Origin: Hyphococcus aureus
GTDB taxonomy: Bacteria > Pseudomonadota > Alphaproteobacteria > Caulobacterales > Parvularculaceae
Assembly (NCBI RefSeq): GCF_042643165.1
Contig: NZ_JBHRSH010000002.1
Span: forward strand, 682,001-746,000
Direction of reading: 5' to 3'
Length of the DNA stretch: 64,000 bases
Shown here: in pieces, positions 50,533 through 59,505 of the stretch
Layout: the number at the start of each line of letters is the position of its first letter
How positions within the stretch are numbered: position 1 is the stretch's first letter
The notes under the pieces: generated by a model
Told to the model about the DNA's origin: nothing
Database searches by the model: none
The model's input: only the letters and a program-made list of their open reading frames with translations
Position numbers and translations under genes: made by a program

Positions 50533-51492
50533 ATGACAACATCCGAACGCCCCCAACCGCCCAAAGGCGGGTTTTCAGCGCGCCGCCTGATCGCGATAGA
50601 CGATCTTTCGGACGCCGATATCCGCTATCTGTTGAAACTGTCCGAATATTACGCGGGCTATCTGCGCCGGGCTGCGCCGCCGCCGAGACGGCTCGCGGGC
50701 AAGACCCAGATCAATCTCTTTTTCGAAGACTCAACCCGGACCAATCTTTCCTTCGATCTTGCGGGCAAGAAACTCGGCGCCGATGTGATCAATGTGCCGG
50801 TCGCGGCGTCCTCCGTCCACAAGGGCGAGACGATGATCGACACGGCGCAGACCATGGCGGCCATGGGCGCCCATCTGATGATCGTGCGCGCCAAGGAGGA
50901 AGACCTCCATTACGCCCTCGACGAGACGCTCTCCTGCGCCATCGTCAATGGCGGCGCCGGCAAGCGCGAACACCCCACACAGGCGCTCCTCGATGCGGCG
51001 GCGGTCCGATCCGAGTTCGGCACGCTCGAAGGGCTTACCATTGCGATCTGCGGCGACATCAAACATTCACGCGTCGCTGGCTCCGACGCACGCCTGTTCC
51101 AGCGCCTCAACGCCAATATCCGGTTTGTGGGCCCCAAGCATCTCATGCCTTCAGACGATCAGTTCACGGATATTCCCCGCTTCGACAATCTCAAAGACGG
51201 GCTCGACGGCGCCGATGTCGCCATGGCGCTCCGCATGCAGTTTGAACGCATGGAAGAAGGCGGACGTGAGGCCGCCCAAGGTTTCTTCGAGGAATTTGGC
51301 CTGACCCATGAAAGTCTGAAACTCGCCAAGCCCGGCGCGCGGGTCATGCACCCAGGCCCCATGAACAGGGGTGTTGAGATTTGCGGGAAGCTCGCCGACG
51401 ATGAGGAATTGTCGCTTATTCTCCGCCAGGTGTTCTACGGCGTCGCCATGCGCATGGCGTGCCTCGATGCGCTGCTGACGCGCGGCGAATAG
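50533..51492 (+). CDS. pyrB: Aspartate carbamoyltransferase catalytic subunit
   Basis: 319 aa. Carbamoyl phosphate binding STRT motif is in FFEDSTRTNLSFDL, with HPTQALLDA and the RVMHPGPMNRG end. It makes N-carbamoyl-aspartate in pyrimidine synthesis in the cytosol. The start ATG at 50533 fits the usual N terminus; an earlier GTG is not needed. In many alphaproteobacteria pyrC comes next and then plsY. Here only an 81-base gap precedes plsY, so pyrC must be elsewhere. Confidence 0.96.
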   Translation: MTTSERPQPPKGGFSARRLIAIDDLSDADIRYLLKLSEYYAGYLRRAAPPPRRLAGKTQINLFFEDSTRTNLSFDLAGKKLGADVINVPVAASSVHKGETMIDTAQTMAAMGAHLMIVRAKEEDLHYALDETLSCAIVNGGAGKREHPTQALLDAAAVRSEFGTLEGLTIAICGDIKHSRVAGSDARLFQRLNANIRFVGPKHLMPSDDQFTDIPRFDNLKDGLDGADVAMALRMQFERMEEGGREAAQGFFEEFGLTHESLKLAKPGARVMHPGPMNRGVEICGKLADDEELSLILRQVFYGVAMRMACLDALLTRGE

Positions 51493-51494
51493 CC

Positions 51495-51528
51495 CATTGT
51501 TTGAACTCCCCCTTGAGGGGGAACAATG
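51495..51528. repeat. Nested inverted repeat between pyrB and plsY
   Basis: CATTGT (51495-51500) pairs with ACAATG (51523-51528) and, inside, TCCCCC (51507-51512) pairs with GGGGGA (51517-51522) over a 4-base loop. No T-run follows, so it is not a typical terminator. It shares the CCCCC/GGGGG loop layout with the element at 45552. Confidence 0.5.
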
Positions 51529-51573
51529 AATGCGGCAAGCTACCCAAAACAAATAAGGCTATGTTGCAACAGC

Positions 51574-52173
51574 ATGACCATCCTCCTTCCTCTCATTCTC
51601 GGCTATCTTCTCGGCTCCATTCCGTTTGGGCTCGTGATCACGAAAGCCGCAGGACTCGGTGACATCCGCTCGGTCGGGTCGGGCAATATCGGTGCGACCA
51701 ATGTGTTGCGCACGGGCCGCAAAGACCTCGCGCTCGCGACGCTGCTGCTCGACGGCGGCAAAGGCGCCATCGCCGTCATCATCGCCTATCTCATGGGCTG
51801 GCGGCCTGAGGTTGCAGGCGCCGCGGCGTTTCTCGGCCACTGCTTTCCGGTGTGGCTTGGCTTCAAAGGCGGCAAGGGCGTCGCCACTTTCATGGGCACC
51901 TTGTTCGCGCTGCATTTCCCCGCAGGGATATTCGCCGGCGCCACATGGCTCGGCGTCGCCTATATCTTGAAATATTCTTCGCTTTCCGCCCTTGTCGCCG
52001 CCGCCGCAACACCGGTCGTTCTTTATACGATGGGCAAACCGTTTTACGCCCTTGCTGCGCTGTTCATGACGCTGCTCATTTTCATCCGGCACAAATCGAA
52101 CATTGTGCGCCTTCTGGCTGGCGAGGAACCAAAAATCGGCGCGAAAAAGTCAGCAGAAGCCGCCAGTGCTTGA
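51574..52173 (+). CDS. plsY: Glycerol-3-phosphate acyltransferase PlsY
   Basis: 199 aa, about five membrane helices. PlsY motifs are GSIPFG, SGNIGATNVLR and FKGGKGVAT. It acylates glycerol-3-phosphate with acyl-phosphate in the inner membrane for phospholipid synthesis. The ATG at 51574 is the natural start; upstream Met has the wrong N terminus. The dprA GTG start overlaps its stop by 8 bases. Confidence 0.96.
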   Translation: MTILLPLILGYLLGSIPFGLVITKAAGLGDIRSVGSGNIGATNVLRTGRKDLALATLLLDGGKGAIAVIIAYLMGWRPEVAGAAAFLGHCFPVWLGFKGGKGVATFMGTLFALHFPAGIFAGATWLGVAYILKYSSLSALVAAAATPVVLYTMGKPFYALAALFMTLLIFIRHKSNIVRLLAGEEPKIGAKKSAEAASA

Positions 52174-53293
52174 CGGCCGGGAACGTCTCGACTGGCTGCA
52201 GCTTATCCGCACCCAGAATATCGGCCCGGTCACTTTTCATCGCCTCATCGCAAAATACGAAACCGCCGCCAAAGCGCTCGCCGCCCTGCCCGAGCTGTCG
52301 CGCAAGGCCGGACGCGCCCGTCCCTTGAAAGCCGCCGACCGCGATGCGTGCGAACGCGAACTAAAGGAAGCTGAAAAACATGGCGCCCGCCTGATCGCTT
52401 CACCTGAAGACGATTACCCGGCGATCTTGAAGACAATCCCCGACCATCCGCCAGTGCTTTATATCCGCGGCCATGCAAGCCTTTTTAAAAAGCCTGCGGT
52501 CGCCATCATCGGCGCGCGCAATGCGTCCGGCGTCGGCCGCAAGATCGCCCGCAACCTCGCCGCCGATCTCGGCGAAGCCGGTTATGTGGTGACGTCCGGT
52601 CTTGCGCGCGGCATTGACGGCGCCGCCCATGACGCGGCTTTGAAATCCGGCACCATCGCTGTCGTCGCAGGCGGCGTCGATAGCATCTATCCGCCCGAGC
52701 ATGACGAACTGACCGAACGGATCGCACGCGAGGGCGCAGTCATTTCCGAATGCCCCATGGGCGCGCAGCCAACGGCGCGGGACTTCCCCAAACGCAACCG
52801 GCTGATCTCCGGGCTTTCGCGCGGCGTGGTGGTGGTCGAGGCCGCCAAAAAATCGGGCACATTACTCACCGCCAATTTCGCCCTCGATCAGGGACGCGAG
52901 GTTTTCGCCGTGCCGGGCTCGCCCCTCGATCCGCGCTGTCAGGGCGCCAACAGGCTGATCCGAGACGGCGCAACGCTGGTGGAAACGGCGCAGGACATTA
53001 TCGATGGCCTCTCCGCGCAGAGGGGCCTCTCGGCCTCGGGGCGCGATCTCTTTGACTGGGCGGGTGCCGATGGCGGCCAGGACGGTGGCATGGGCGAGCC
53101 CGATCCGGCGGCTCTCGTCAAGCTCAGGCGACAAATTCTCGAGCTTCTCAGCTTCACGCCGCTCCACAGGGACGAGATCCTGCGTGAGGCCGACGCCTCG
53201 CCCGGTCTGGTCGCCGATATGCTCCTCGATCTGGTTCTGGCGGGCGAAGCGCAAGAGCATAATGGCGGCCGCTTCTCCTTAAATGCAGGTTAA
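52166..53293 (+). CDS. dprA: DNA-processing protein DprA
   Basis: 375 aa. The DprA Rossmann-like core is clear: AVIGAR-type loop AIIGARNASGVGRKIARNLA, SGLARGIDGAAHDAAL, FPKRNRLISGLSRGVVVVEA and QGANRLIRDGA. A C-terminal winged-helix (about 305-375, QILELLSFTPLHRDEI) is present. It loads RecA on incoming single-stranded DNA. No ATG exists near the start; the GTG at 52166 overlaps plsY, preceded by AGCAGAAG. A longer version from 52103 is possible. Confidence 0.92.
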   Translation: MLDGRERLDWLQLIRTQNIGPVTFHRLIAKYETAAKALAALPELSRKAGRARPLKAADRDACERELKEAEKHGARLIASPEDDYPAILKTIPDHPPVLYIRGHASLFKKPAVAIIGARNASGVGRKIARNLAADLGEAGYVVTSGLARGIDGAAHDAALKSGTIAVVAGGVDSIYPPEHDELTERIAREGAVISECPMGAQPTARDFPKRNRLISGLSRGVVVVEAAKKSGTLLTANFALDQGREVFAVPGSPLDPRCQGANRLIRDGATLVETAQDIIDGLSAQRGLSASGRDLFDWAGADGGQDGGMGEPDPAALVKLRRQILELLSFTPLHRDEILREADASPGLVADMLLDLVLAGEAQEHNGGRFSLNAG

Positions 53294-53523
53294 ATTTAAG
53301 CCTCATCTATCTGATTTTTCTATACATTCTCCCTATCTCACCATATTGGCTTCAGCCAGAATTCAGCGCCGCCGCTACAATCTCCGGTGGAAATCCCTGA
53401 GAAAACCATTATCACCCTCTTCCCGGCCTGAAAGCCTGTCAGTGTTGACAGGAGCCATGGGCCCGCCCCATAGGGCGCGCCACGCCAATTTACCCGATGT
53501 TCGTTTGGGGGACGCCTCTCCGC

Positions 53524-56199
53524 ATGCAAGTCGTCATTGTTGAATCGCCCTCAAAAGCCAAAACCATCAATAAATATCTGGGGTCCGGTTTTACGGTCCT
53601 CGCCTCCTACGGGCATATCCGCGATCTCCCTTCGAAAGACGGGTCGGTCAAACCCGACGAAGATTTCGAGATGGTGTGGGAGCTCGACGCCAAATCGAAA
53701 AGCCGGGTCAATGACATCGCCGCCGCCCTCAAGGGCGCGGACAGGCTGGTGCTCGCGACTGACCCTGATCGCGAAGGCGAAGCCATTTCATGGCATCTGC
53801 TTGAAACGCTGGCGGCAAAGAAAGCTCTCAAAGGCGTCCGGATCGATCGCGTCGCGTTCAACGCGATCACGAAAAAGGCCGTGCAGGACGCTATGGCGCA
53901 TCCGCGCGAGATCGACGCCGATCTTGTGGACGCTTATCTCGCCCGGCGCGCGCTCGATTATCTCGTCGGCTTCACCCTGTCGCCTGTCCTGTGGCGCAAG
54001 CTGCCGGGCTCGCGCTCGGCCGGACGGGTTCAGTCCGTCGCGTTGCGCATCATTTGCGACCGCGAACTGGAAATCGAAACTTTCATTCCGCAGGAATACT
54101 GGACCGTCAAAGCCCAGGCCGTTTCCGGCGATTCCGCGCCGTTTGAAGCGCGTCTGACCCTTCATGACGGTGAAAAGGTTCAAAAGTTCACCCTTGGCGA
54201 TGAAAAGTCTGCGCTCGCCGCCAAGTCCGCCGTTGAGTCATCGTCATTTACGGTGGATTCAGTTGAGGCCAAACCCGGCAAGCGCAATCCGCCGCCGCCC
54301 TTCACAACCTCGACCCTGCAACAGGAAGCCGCACGGAAACTCGGCTTTAATGCGCAACGCACCATGCGCACGGCGCAAAAGCTATATGAAGGCATCGACA
54401 TTGGCGGCGAGACCACCGGTCTCATCACCTATATGCGGACCGACGGTCTCGACATGGCGCCCGAAGCGATCAGCGATGCGCGCAAGGCCGTCGGATCGCA
54501 ATTCGGCCAGGACTATGTGCCCGGCAGCCCGCGCATCTATAAATCGAAGTTGAAGAATGCGCAGGAAGCGCACGAATGTATTCGCCCCACCGCCTTCTCA
54601 CGTTCGCCTGAAAAAATCCGCGGCCTGAGCGACGATGAATTCAAACTCTACGGGCTGATCTGGAAACGCTCCATGGCGAGCCAGATGGAATCGGCGCGGC
54701 TCGAAAACACCACCATCGACCTTCTCTCATCGGATAAAAAGACTGGCCTGCGCGCCACAGGCTCTGTCATTCTCTTTGACGGCTTTCTCGCGCTTTACGA
54801 AGAAGGCAAGGACGACGCGGAATCAGAAGATGGCGGTGGCGTTTTGCCGAAGCTTTCCCAGGGCGCCAAGGCGGATGTTTCCGATGTTGCGGCGGATCAG
54901 CATTTCACCCAGCCGCCGCCGCGCTTTTCCGAAGCAAGTCTTGTAAAACGCCTCGAAGAACTCGGCATCGGGCGTCCGTCGACCTATGCGTCAATCCTCT
55001 CCACATTGCGCGATCGCGGCTATGTGACGATGGACAAGAACCGCTTCATTCCGGATTCCAAAGGCCGAATCGTCACGGCGTTTCTCGAAAACTATTTCAA
55101 GAAATATGTGGAATATGATTTCACGGCGGACCTTGAAGAAACCCTCGATGAAATTTCCGCCGGCAAAGCGGAATGGAAAGTCTTTCTCCGCAACTTCTGG
55201 ACCGAGTTTCACGCCGCCGTCGAGGACATTGGCGAGCTGCGCATTTCCGAAGTGCTGGACGCTCTCAACGAGTCTCTCGGGCCGCTGATCTTCCCCAAGA
55301 AAGAAGACGGCTCCGACCCGCGCGCTTGCGCGACATGCGCTGAAGAGGGCCGTGCCGACGGCCGGCTTTCCTTGAAGACGGGCAAGTTCGGCGCCTTTAT
55401 CGGCTGCTCAAATTATCCCGATTGCAAATACACCCGCCAGCTTTCCGCCCTTGGCGAAGGCGAAGACGGAACAGAGTCCGGCGACAAGCTGCTCGGCAAA
55501 GATCCCGAAACCGGGATGGATGTCTGGCTCAAGGTCGGACGCTTTGGTCCCTATTTCCAGCTTGGCGAGCAGGAAAAAGGGTCGAAGGAAAAGCCCAAGC
55601 GCTCCAGCCTGCCCAAGACCTGGTCGGTCAATGACGCCGATCTTGAAAAAGCGCTGATGATGCTGTCCCTGCCCCGCGAGGTTGGCCCGCATCCGGAAGA
55701 CGGCGAGATGATCGAGGCCGGGCTCGGCCGTTACGGTCCGTTCGTGAAACACGGCAAGACCTACGCAAATCTGCAAAGCATCGACGAAGTTTTTGAAGTC
55801 GGCCTCAATCGCGCCGTGACGCTGATCGCTGAAAAAATCGCCAATCCGCGCGCGGGCCGCGGTCAGGCCGCCAAGCCGCTAAAAGAACTCGGCGCGCATC
55901 CGGAAACCGGCGATCCGGTCAATGTCATGAACGGCCGTTACGGGCCCTATGTGAAGCACCAGAAAACCAACGCTACGATCCCCGGCGGGACCGAGCCGGA
56001 AAGCATCACGCTGGAGCAAGCGCTTGAACTGATCGTCGCCAGAGAAAAGAAACCGGCGAAAAAGAAGAAGGCCACAAAAAAGAAAGCCACGAAGAAAAAG
56101 GCGACAAAGAAGGCCGCTACAAAAAAAGCGCCCGCCAAAAAGGCGCCAAAGAAAACCGCAGCCAAAAAGAAAACAGCGAAGAAAAAAACAGCGGAATAA
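53524..56199 (+). CDS. topA: DNA topoisomerase I
   Basis: 891 aa. TOPRIM domain (VIVESPSKAKTINKYLG, DPDREGEAISWHL), catalytic Tyr in GLITYMRTDGLDM, one zinc finger (CATCAEEGR ... GCSNYPDC) and repeated C-terminal Topo_C domains. The last ~45 residues are a Lys/Ala-rich tail of KKKATKKA-like repeats, probably a non-specific DNA-binding arm. It relaxes negative supercoils. The ATG at 53524 is preferred; an upstream TTG start at 53497 gives extra residues. The 230-base gap before it holds no gene. Confidence 0.97.
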   Translation: MQVVIVESPSKAKTINKYLGSGFTVLASYGHIRDLPSKDGSVKPDEDFEMVWELDAKSKSRVNDIAAALKGADRLVLATDPDREGEAISWHLLETLAAKKALKGVRIDRVAFNAITKKAVQDAMAHPREIDADLVDAYLARRALDYLVGFTLSPVLWRKLPGSRSAGRVQSVALRIICDRELEIETFIPQEYWTVKAQAVSGDSAPFEARLTLHDGEKVQKFTLGDEKSALAAKSAVESSSFTVDSVEAKPGKRNPPPPFTTSTLQQEAARKLGFNAQRTMRTAQKLYEGIDIGGETTGLITYMRTDGLDMAPEAISDARKAVGSQFGQDYVPGSPRIYKSKLKNAQEAHECIRPTAFSRSPEKIRGLSDDEFKLYGLIWKRSMASQMESARLENTTIDLLSSDKKTGLRATGSVILFDGFLALYEEGKDDAESEDGGGVLPKLSQGAKADVSDVAADQHFTQPPPRFSEASLVKRLEELGIGRPSTYASILSTLRDRGYVTMDKNRFIPDSKGRIVTAFLENYFKKYVEYDFTADLEETLDEISAGKAEWKVFLRNFWTEFHAAVEDIGELRISEVLDALNESLGPLIFPKKEDGSDPRACATCAEEGRADGRLSLKTGKFGAFIGCSNYPDCKYTRQLSALGEGEDGTESGDKLLGKDPETGMDVWLKVGRFGPYFQLGEQEKGSKEKPKRSSLPKTWSVNDADLEKALMMLSLPREVGPHPEDGEMIEAGLGRYGPFVKHGKTYANLQSIDEVFEVGLNRAVTLIAEKIANPRAGRGQAAKPLKELGAHPETGDPVNVMNGRYGPYVKHQKTNATIPGGTEPESITLEQALELIVAREKKPAKKKKATKKKATKKKATKKAATKKAPAKKAPKKTAAKKKTAKKKTAE

Positions 56200-56517
56200 G
56201 CCCGTCCCCTGCGTCTTGTGCTGAATTTTCAGGTCGCCAGATCCGCCAATCCGTATCCATGAATTTGAGGCGTTATGCGCGGCGCCCAAATAAAGGAAGA
56301 CGGCGAGTTGCCGATCTTCACGCACGGCCTGTCTAGTTAAATGCCAGCTAAAACCCAGCCAAAACATTGCCTTCCGGCGGCAACGGGATATGCCGCCGGA
56401 AGTCGCCCGAAAACCCTTGCGGATTTGTCGGCGCTTCTTAACGCTCTCGTATCTTTCGCGCTTTTAATCTGCGGCGGCGCATCTTGCGCCTTTCCCCGGA
56501 TGTGAAAGACTAAGCGA
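56200..56517. other. Gene-free stretch with a 12-bp inverted repeat
   Basis: 318 bases with no gene seen. CTTCCGGCGGCA (56371-56382) and its perfect reverse complement (56391-56402) enclose an 8-base loop; no T-run follows on the plus strand. The rest appears to be the promoter region of the M23 lipoprotein gene. Confidence 0.6.
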
Positions 56518-57093
56518 ATGTTTCGGGCCGCAGCATTATTTGTTCTCCTCAGTTTCATCGCCGCCTGCGCGTCGGCGCCGTCCTCACGCCCAAGCGACCG
56601 CGACTTTTCCTCGCTCAGCCTCTGCCCCGGCGTTGTCATTTCCAACGCGCCGGCGACAGGCGGCGACATGCGGATCGCCAATTACGATCCTCAGGCGACA
56701 GTGAACGGCGCAAGCCTCTGGCGCGCGCCGGTCGATGCCTGTGTGTCATCAGGCTTCGGGCCGCGCCGCGGCGGCGCCGGGTCGTTTCATCATGGCGTTG
56801 ATCTATACACGGGCCGCCCGGCGCCGGTTTTTGCAGGCGGCGAAGGCGTTATTGAAGCTGTCGAGACCATTCGCGGTTATGGAAAGACAGTCATGATCCG
56901 ACATGGTCGCGGCGTAGAGACACGCTATGCGCATCTTTCCGCCTACGCCCCGGGCCTGAAACGCAGCAAACGCGTTTCTAAAGGCGAGTTAATCGGCCGC
57001 ACGGGCGACACCGGCAATGCGACAGCCATTCACCTCCATTACGAAATTCTCGTGGACGGACGCCGCCATAACCCCCTCACGGTGGGCAATTAG
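56518..57093 (+). CDS. M23 family metallopeptidase lipoprotein
   Basis: 191 aa. The signal with lipobox FIAAC marks a lipoprotein. The LytM domain is complete: SSGFGPRRGG, HHGVDLYTG (H and D ligands), RYAHLS and HLHYEIL (H-x-H). It cleaves peptidoglycan cross-links or activates amidases. The mature enzyme is short with a long unstructured N-terminal segment. It is on the same strand as rnr, 80 bases upstream. Confidence 0.9.
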   Translation: MFRAAALFVLLSFIAACASAPSSRPSDRDFSSLSLCPGVVISNAPATGGDMRIANYDPQATVNGASLWRAPVDACVSSGFGPRRGGAGSFHHGVDLYTGRPAPVFAGGEGVIEAVETIRGYGKTVMIRHGRGVETRYAHLSAYAPGLKRSKRVSKGELIGRTGDTGNATAIHLHYEILVDGRRHNPLTVGN

Positions 57094-57173
57094 CACCAGC
57101 TGGTATAACAGCGTTCGCGCTCAGCGCCGAACCGTGCTATCCGGCCATCAAGACGACAAGATGAAAGCAGACA

Positions 57174-59501
57174 TTGGCCAAGCGCACAAAATCCAAATCC
57201 GGACCGAATAAGACCGGTCTTCCTTCCAAAAAAGACATCATCGCCTACCTCAAAGACGCCGACAGCGAGGTCGCGCGCCGCGACATCGCGCGCGCCTTTG
57301 GCGTAAAGGGTGAAGCGCGGGCCGATTTGCGCCGGATTTTGAAAGAGCTGGACGAAGAAGGCGCCATCAACCTCAAAGGCGGCAAGCGTATAGAGCGAGC
57401 CGACGCCCTGCCCTCTGTGGCGCCGATTGACGTCATGTCCGTAGATGAGGACGGCGACCTGTTGTGCATGCCGGCGAACTGGCGCGGCGAAACGGAGCCG
57501 CCGCTGATCCGTCTTTCCGCCCGCCGCGCCGCCAAGGTGAAACCATCTCCAGGCGTCGGCGACCGCTTGCTGGCGAAACTCTTTCCGGCGGGCGATGACG
57601 GCTATGACGCCGACATCATCAAGGCCATCGGCAAAGGCGCGCATCGTTTTCTCGCGGTCTTTTACAAAAAGCGCCGGGGCGGCGTCGCCGAACCGGTGGA
57701 ACGGCGGGTGCGCGACAACTTCACAATCGACGAGGGCGATGAGGGCGGCGCCAAGGACGGCGACCTTGTCTGGATCGAAACCAAAAACGCCCGCGGCTAC
57801 GGACCGAAAAAAGCGCGGGTGCGCTCCGTCACCGGCCATATTGACGACAAGCACGCCTACTCCACCATCGCGCTCGCCAATCACGGCATCCCCACGGACT
57901 TTCCCGCCGCCGTGCTCGCCGAAGCGGAAAAAGCGAAACTGCCGCCGCTGGGCGATCGCACGGATCTGCGCGAGACGCCGCTGATCACCATCGACCCGGC
58001 GGACGCGAAAGACCATGACGACGCCGTCTTCGCGCAAGCGGACGACGATCCGGATAATCCCGGCGGCTTCCGCGTCATTGTCGCCATCGCCGATGTGAGC
58101 TGGTTCGTGAAGCCGGACTCAGAACTCGATAAAGAAGCCTTGAAACGCGGCAACTCAACCTATCTGCCCGATCGCGTGGTTCCCATGCTGCCGGAGCGGT
58201 TGTCGAACGATCTGTGTTCGCTGCGCGCCGATGAAGACCGCCCCTGCCTCGCGGTCGAAATGGTCATCACTTCGGGCGGAGTCAAAAAGAGCCATCGCTT
58301 CATGCGCGCGCTCATGCGTTCTCACGCAAAACTCGCTTATGAAGAAGCGCAGGAAATCAGCGACGGCGGGCCCGCCTCAGCGCAGATCAAAAGCGTTGTG
58401 ACAAATCTCTATGACGCCTTCCATGCGCGCATGAAGGAGCGCGAAAAACGCGCGCCGCTCGATCTCGACCTGCCCGAGCGCAAAATCATCCTCGACGATA
58501 ATGGCGATGTTGCAAAAGTCATCAAGCGCGAACGCTTCGATGCGCACCGTGTGATCGAAGAATTCATGATCCTCGCCAATGTCGCAGCCGCCGAGGCGCT
58601 GGAACGCGCAAAGACGGCGCTGATCTATCGCGTCCACGACACGCCGGACCCGGAAAAACTCGAAACCGTGCGGGACTATCTAGGCACGCTCGATTATTCG
58701 CTGTCAAAAGGCGCGATCCGCCCCGCCAATTTCAACCAGCTTTTGAAACTCGCTGGCGAGCGCGATCAAAAAGAGATGGTCTCCGAAGTCGTGCTGCGGT
58801 CGCAGCGGCAGGCGATTTACGACACCGAGAATGTCGGCCATTTCGGGCTCAATCTCGGCCGTTATGCGCATTTCACCTCGCCAATCCGCCGCTATGCGGA
58901 CCTCACGGTGCACCGCGCGCTTGTGAAAGCTTTCAGACTTGGCGCAAACGGCCAGACGGAAAAGGAAGCCAAGGCGCTGTCCAAGGTCGCCGAAGACATT
59001 TCCGATCTCGAACGCCGATCCATCGCGGCCGAACGCGAGTCCAATGACCGCTATCTTGCGGGCTACCTCGAAAACAAGGTCGGGGTGGAGTTCGATGCGC
59101 GCATCCGCGGCGTCACCAAATTCGGGCTCTTTGTCATGCTCGACGAGACTGGCGCGGACGGTTTCATCCCTATGCGCTCCATCGGCTCGGAGCGGTTTAC
59201 GTTCGAAGAAAAGGAACATTGCGTCACCGGCGATTCCACTGGCGGCGTTTTCCGCCTCGGCCAACCGGTCAAGGTCAAGCTCGCAGAGGCGGCGCCCCTG
59301 ACGGGCGGGCTTCGCTTTGAAATGCTGTCCGATCCCCTGCCCGGATCGCCAAAACGCAAAGGACGCGGCGGCGCCCCCTCAAAACCGGGCTATGGCAAAA
59401 AGGCCAAGACCAAAAAGCGGGCGCCGTCCAGGGGCAAATCCGACAAGACAGCAAAGAAGAAAAAGCGCAGCAAGGCGAACGCCAAACCGCGGCGAAGCTA
59501 A
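57174..59501 (+). CDS. rnr: Ribonuclease R
   Basis: 775 aa. The N-terminal helix-turn-helix (SKKDIIAYLKDADSEVARRDI), cold shock domains, the RNB catalytic core with DAKDHDDAVFA and NSTYLPDRVVPMLPERLSN, then an S1 domain (GVEFDARIRGVTKFGLFVML) and a basic tail of Lys/Arg. It degrades structured RNA 3' to 5'. The start is a TTG at 57174 giving the expected MAKRTKSKSG N terminus; no in-frame ATG lies nearby. The tail (KKAKTKKRAPSRGK) is long and Lys-rich. Confidence 0.95.
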   Translation: MAKRTKSKSGPNKTGLPSKKDIIAYLKDADSEVARRDIARAFGVKGEARADLRRILKELDEEGAINLKGGKRIERADALPSVAPIDVMSVDEDGDLLCMPANWRGETEPPLIRLSARRAAKVKPSPGVGDRLLAKLFPAGDDGYDADIIKAIGKGAHRFLAVFYKKRRGGVAEPVERRVRDNFTIDEGDEGGAKDGDLVWIETKNARGYGPKKARVRSVTGHIDDKHAYSTIALANHGIPTDFPAAVLAEAEKAKLPPLGDRTDLRETPLITIDPADAKDHDDAVFAQADDDPDNPGGFRVIVAIADVSWFVKPDSELDKEALKRGNSTYLPDRVVPMLPERLSNDLCSLRADEDRPCLAVEMVITSGGVKKSHRFMRALMRSHAKLAYEEAQEISDGGPASAQIKSVVTNLYDAFHARMKEREKRAPLDLDLPERKIILDDNGDVAKVIKRERFDAHRVIEEFMILANVAAAEALERAKTALIYRVHDTPDPEKLETVRDYLGTLDYSLSKGAIRPANFNQLLKLAGERDQKEMVSEVVLRSQRQAIYDTENVGHFGLNLGRYAHFTSPIRRYADLTVHRALVKAFRLGANGQTEKEAKALSKVAEDISDLERRSIAAERESNDRYLAGYLENKVGVEFDARIRGVTKFGLFVMLDETGADGFIPMRSIGSERFTFEEKEHCVTGDSTGGVFRLGQPVKVKLAEAAPLTGGLRFEMLSDPLPGSPKRKGRGGAPSKPGYGKKAKTKKRAPSRGKSDKTAKKKKRSKANAKPRRS

Positions 59502-59505
59502 GCCC

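Noticed and set aside
57090..58037. Minus-strand frame of 315 codons
   Set aside because: Antisense to the rnr N-terminal half; no start signal, no recognisable motif.
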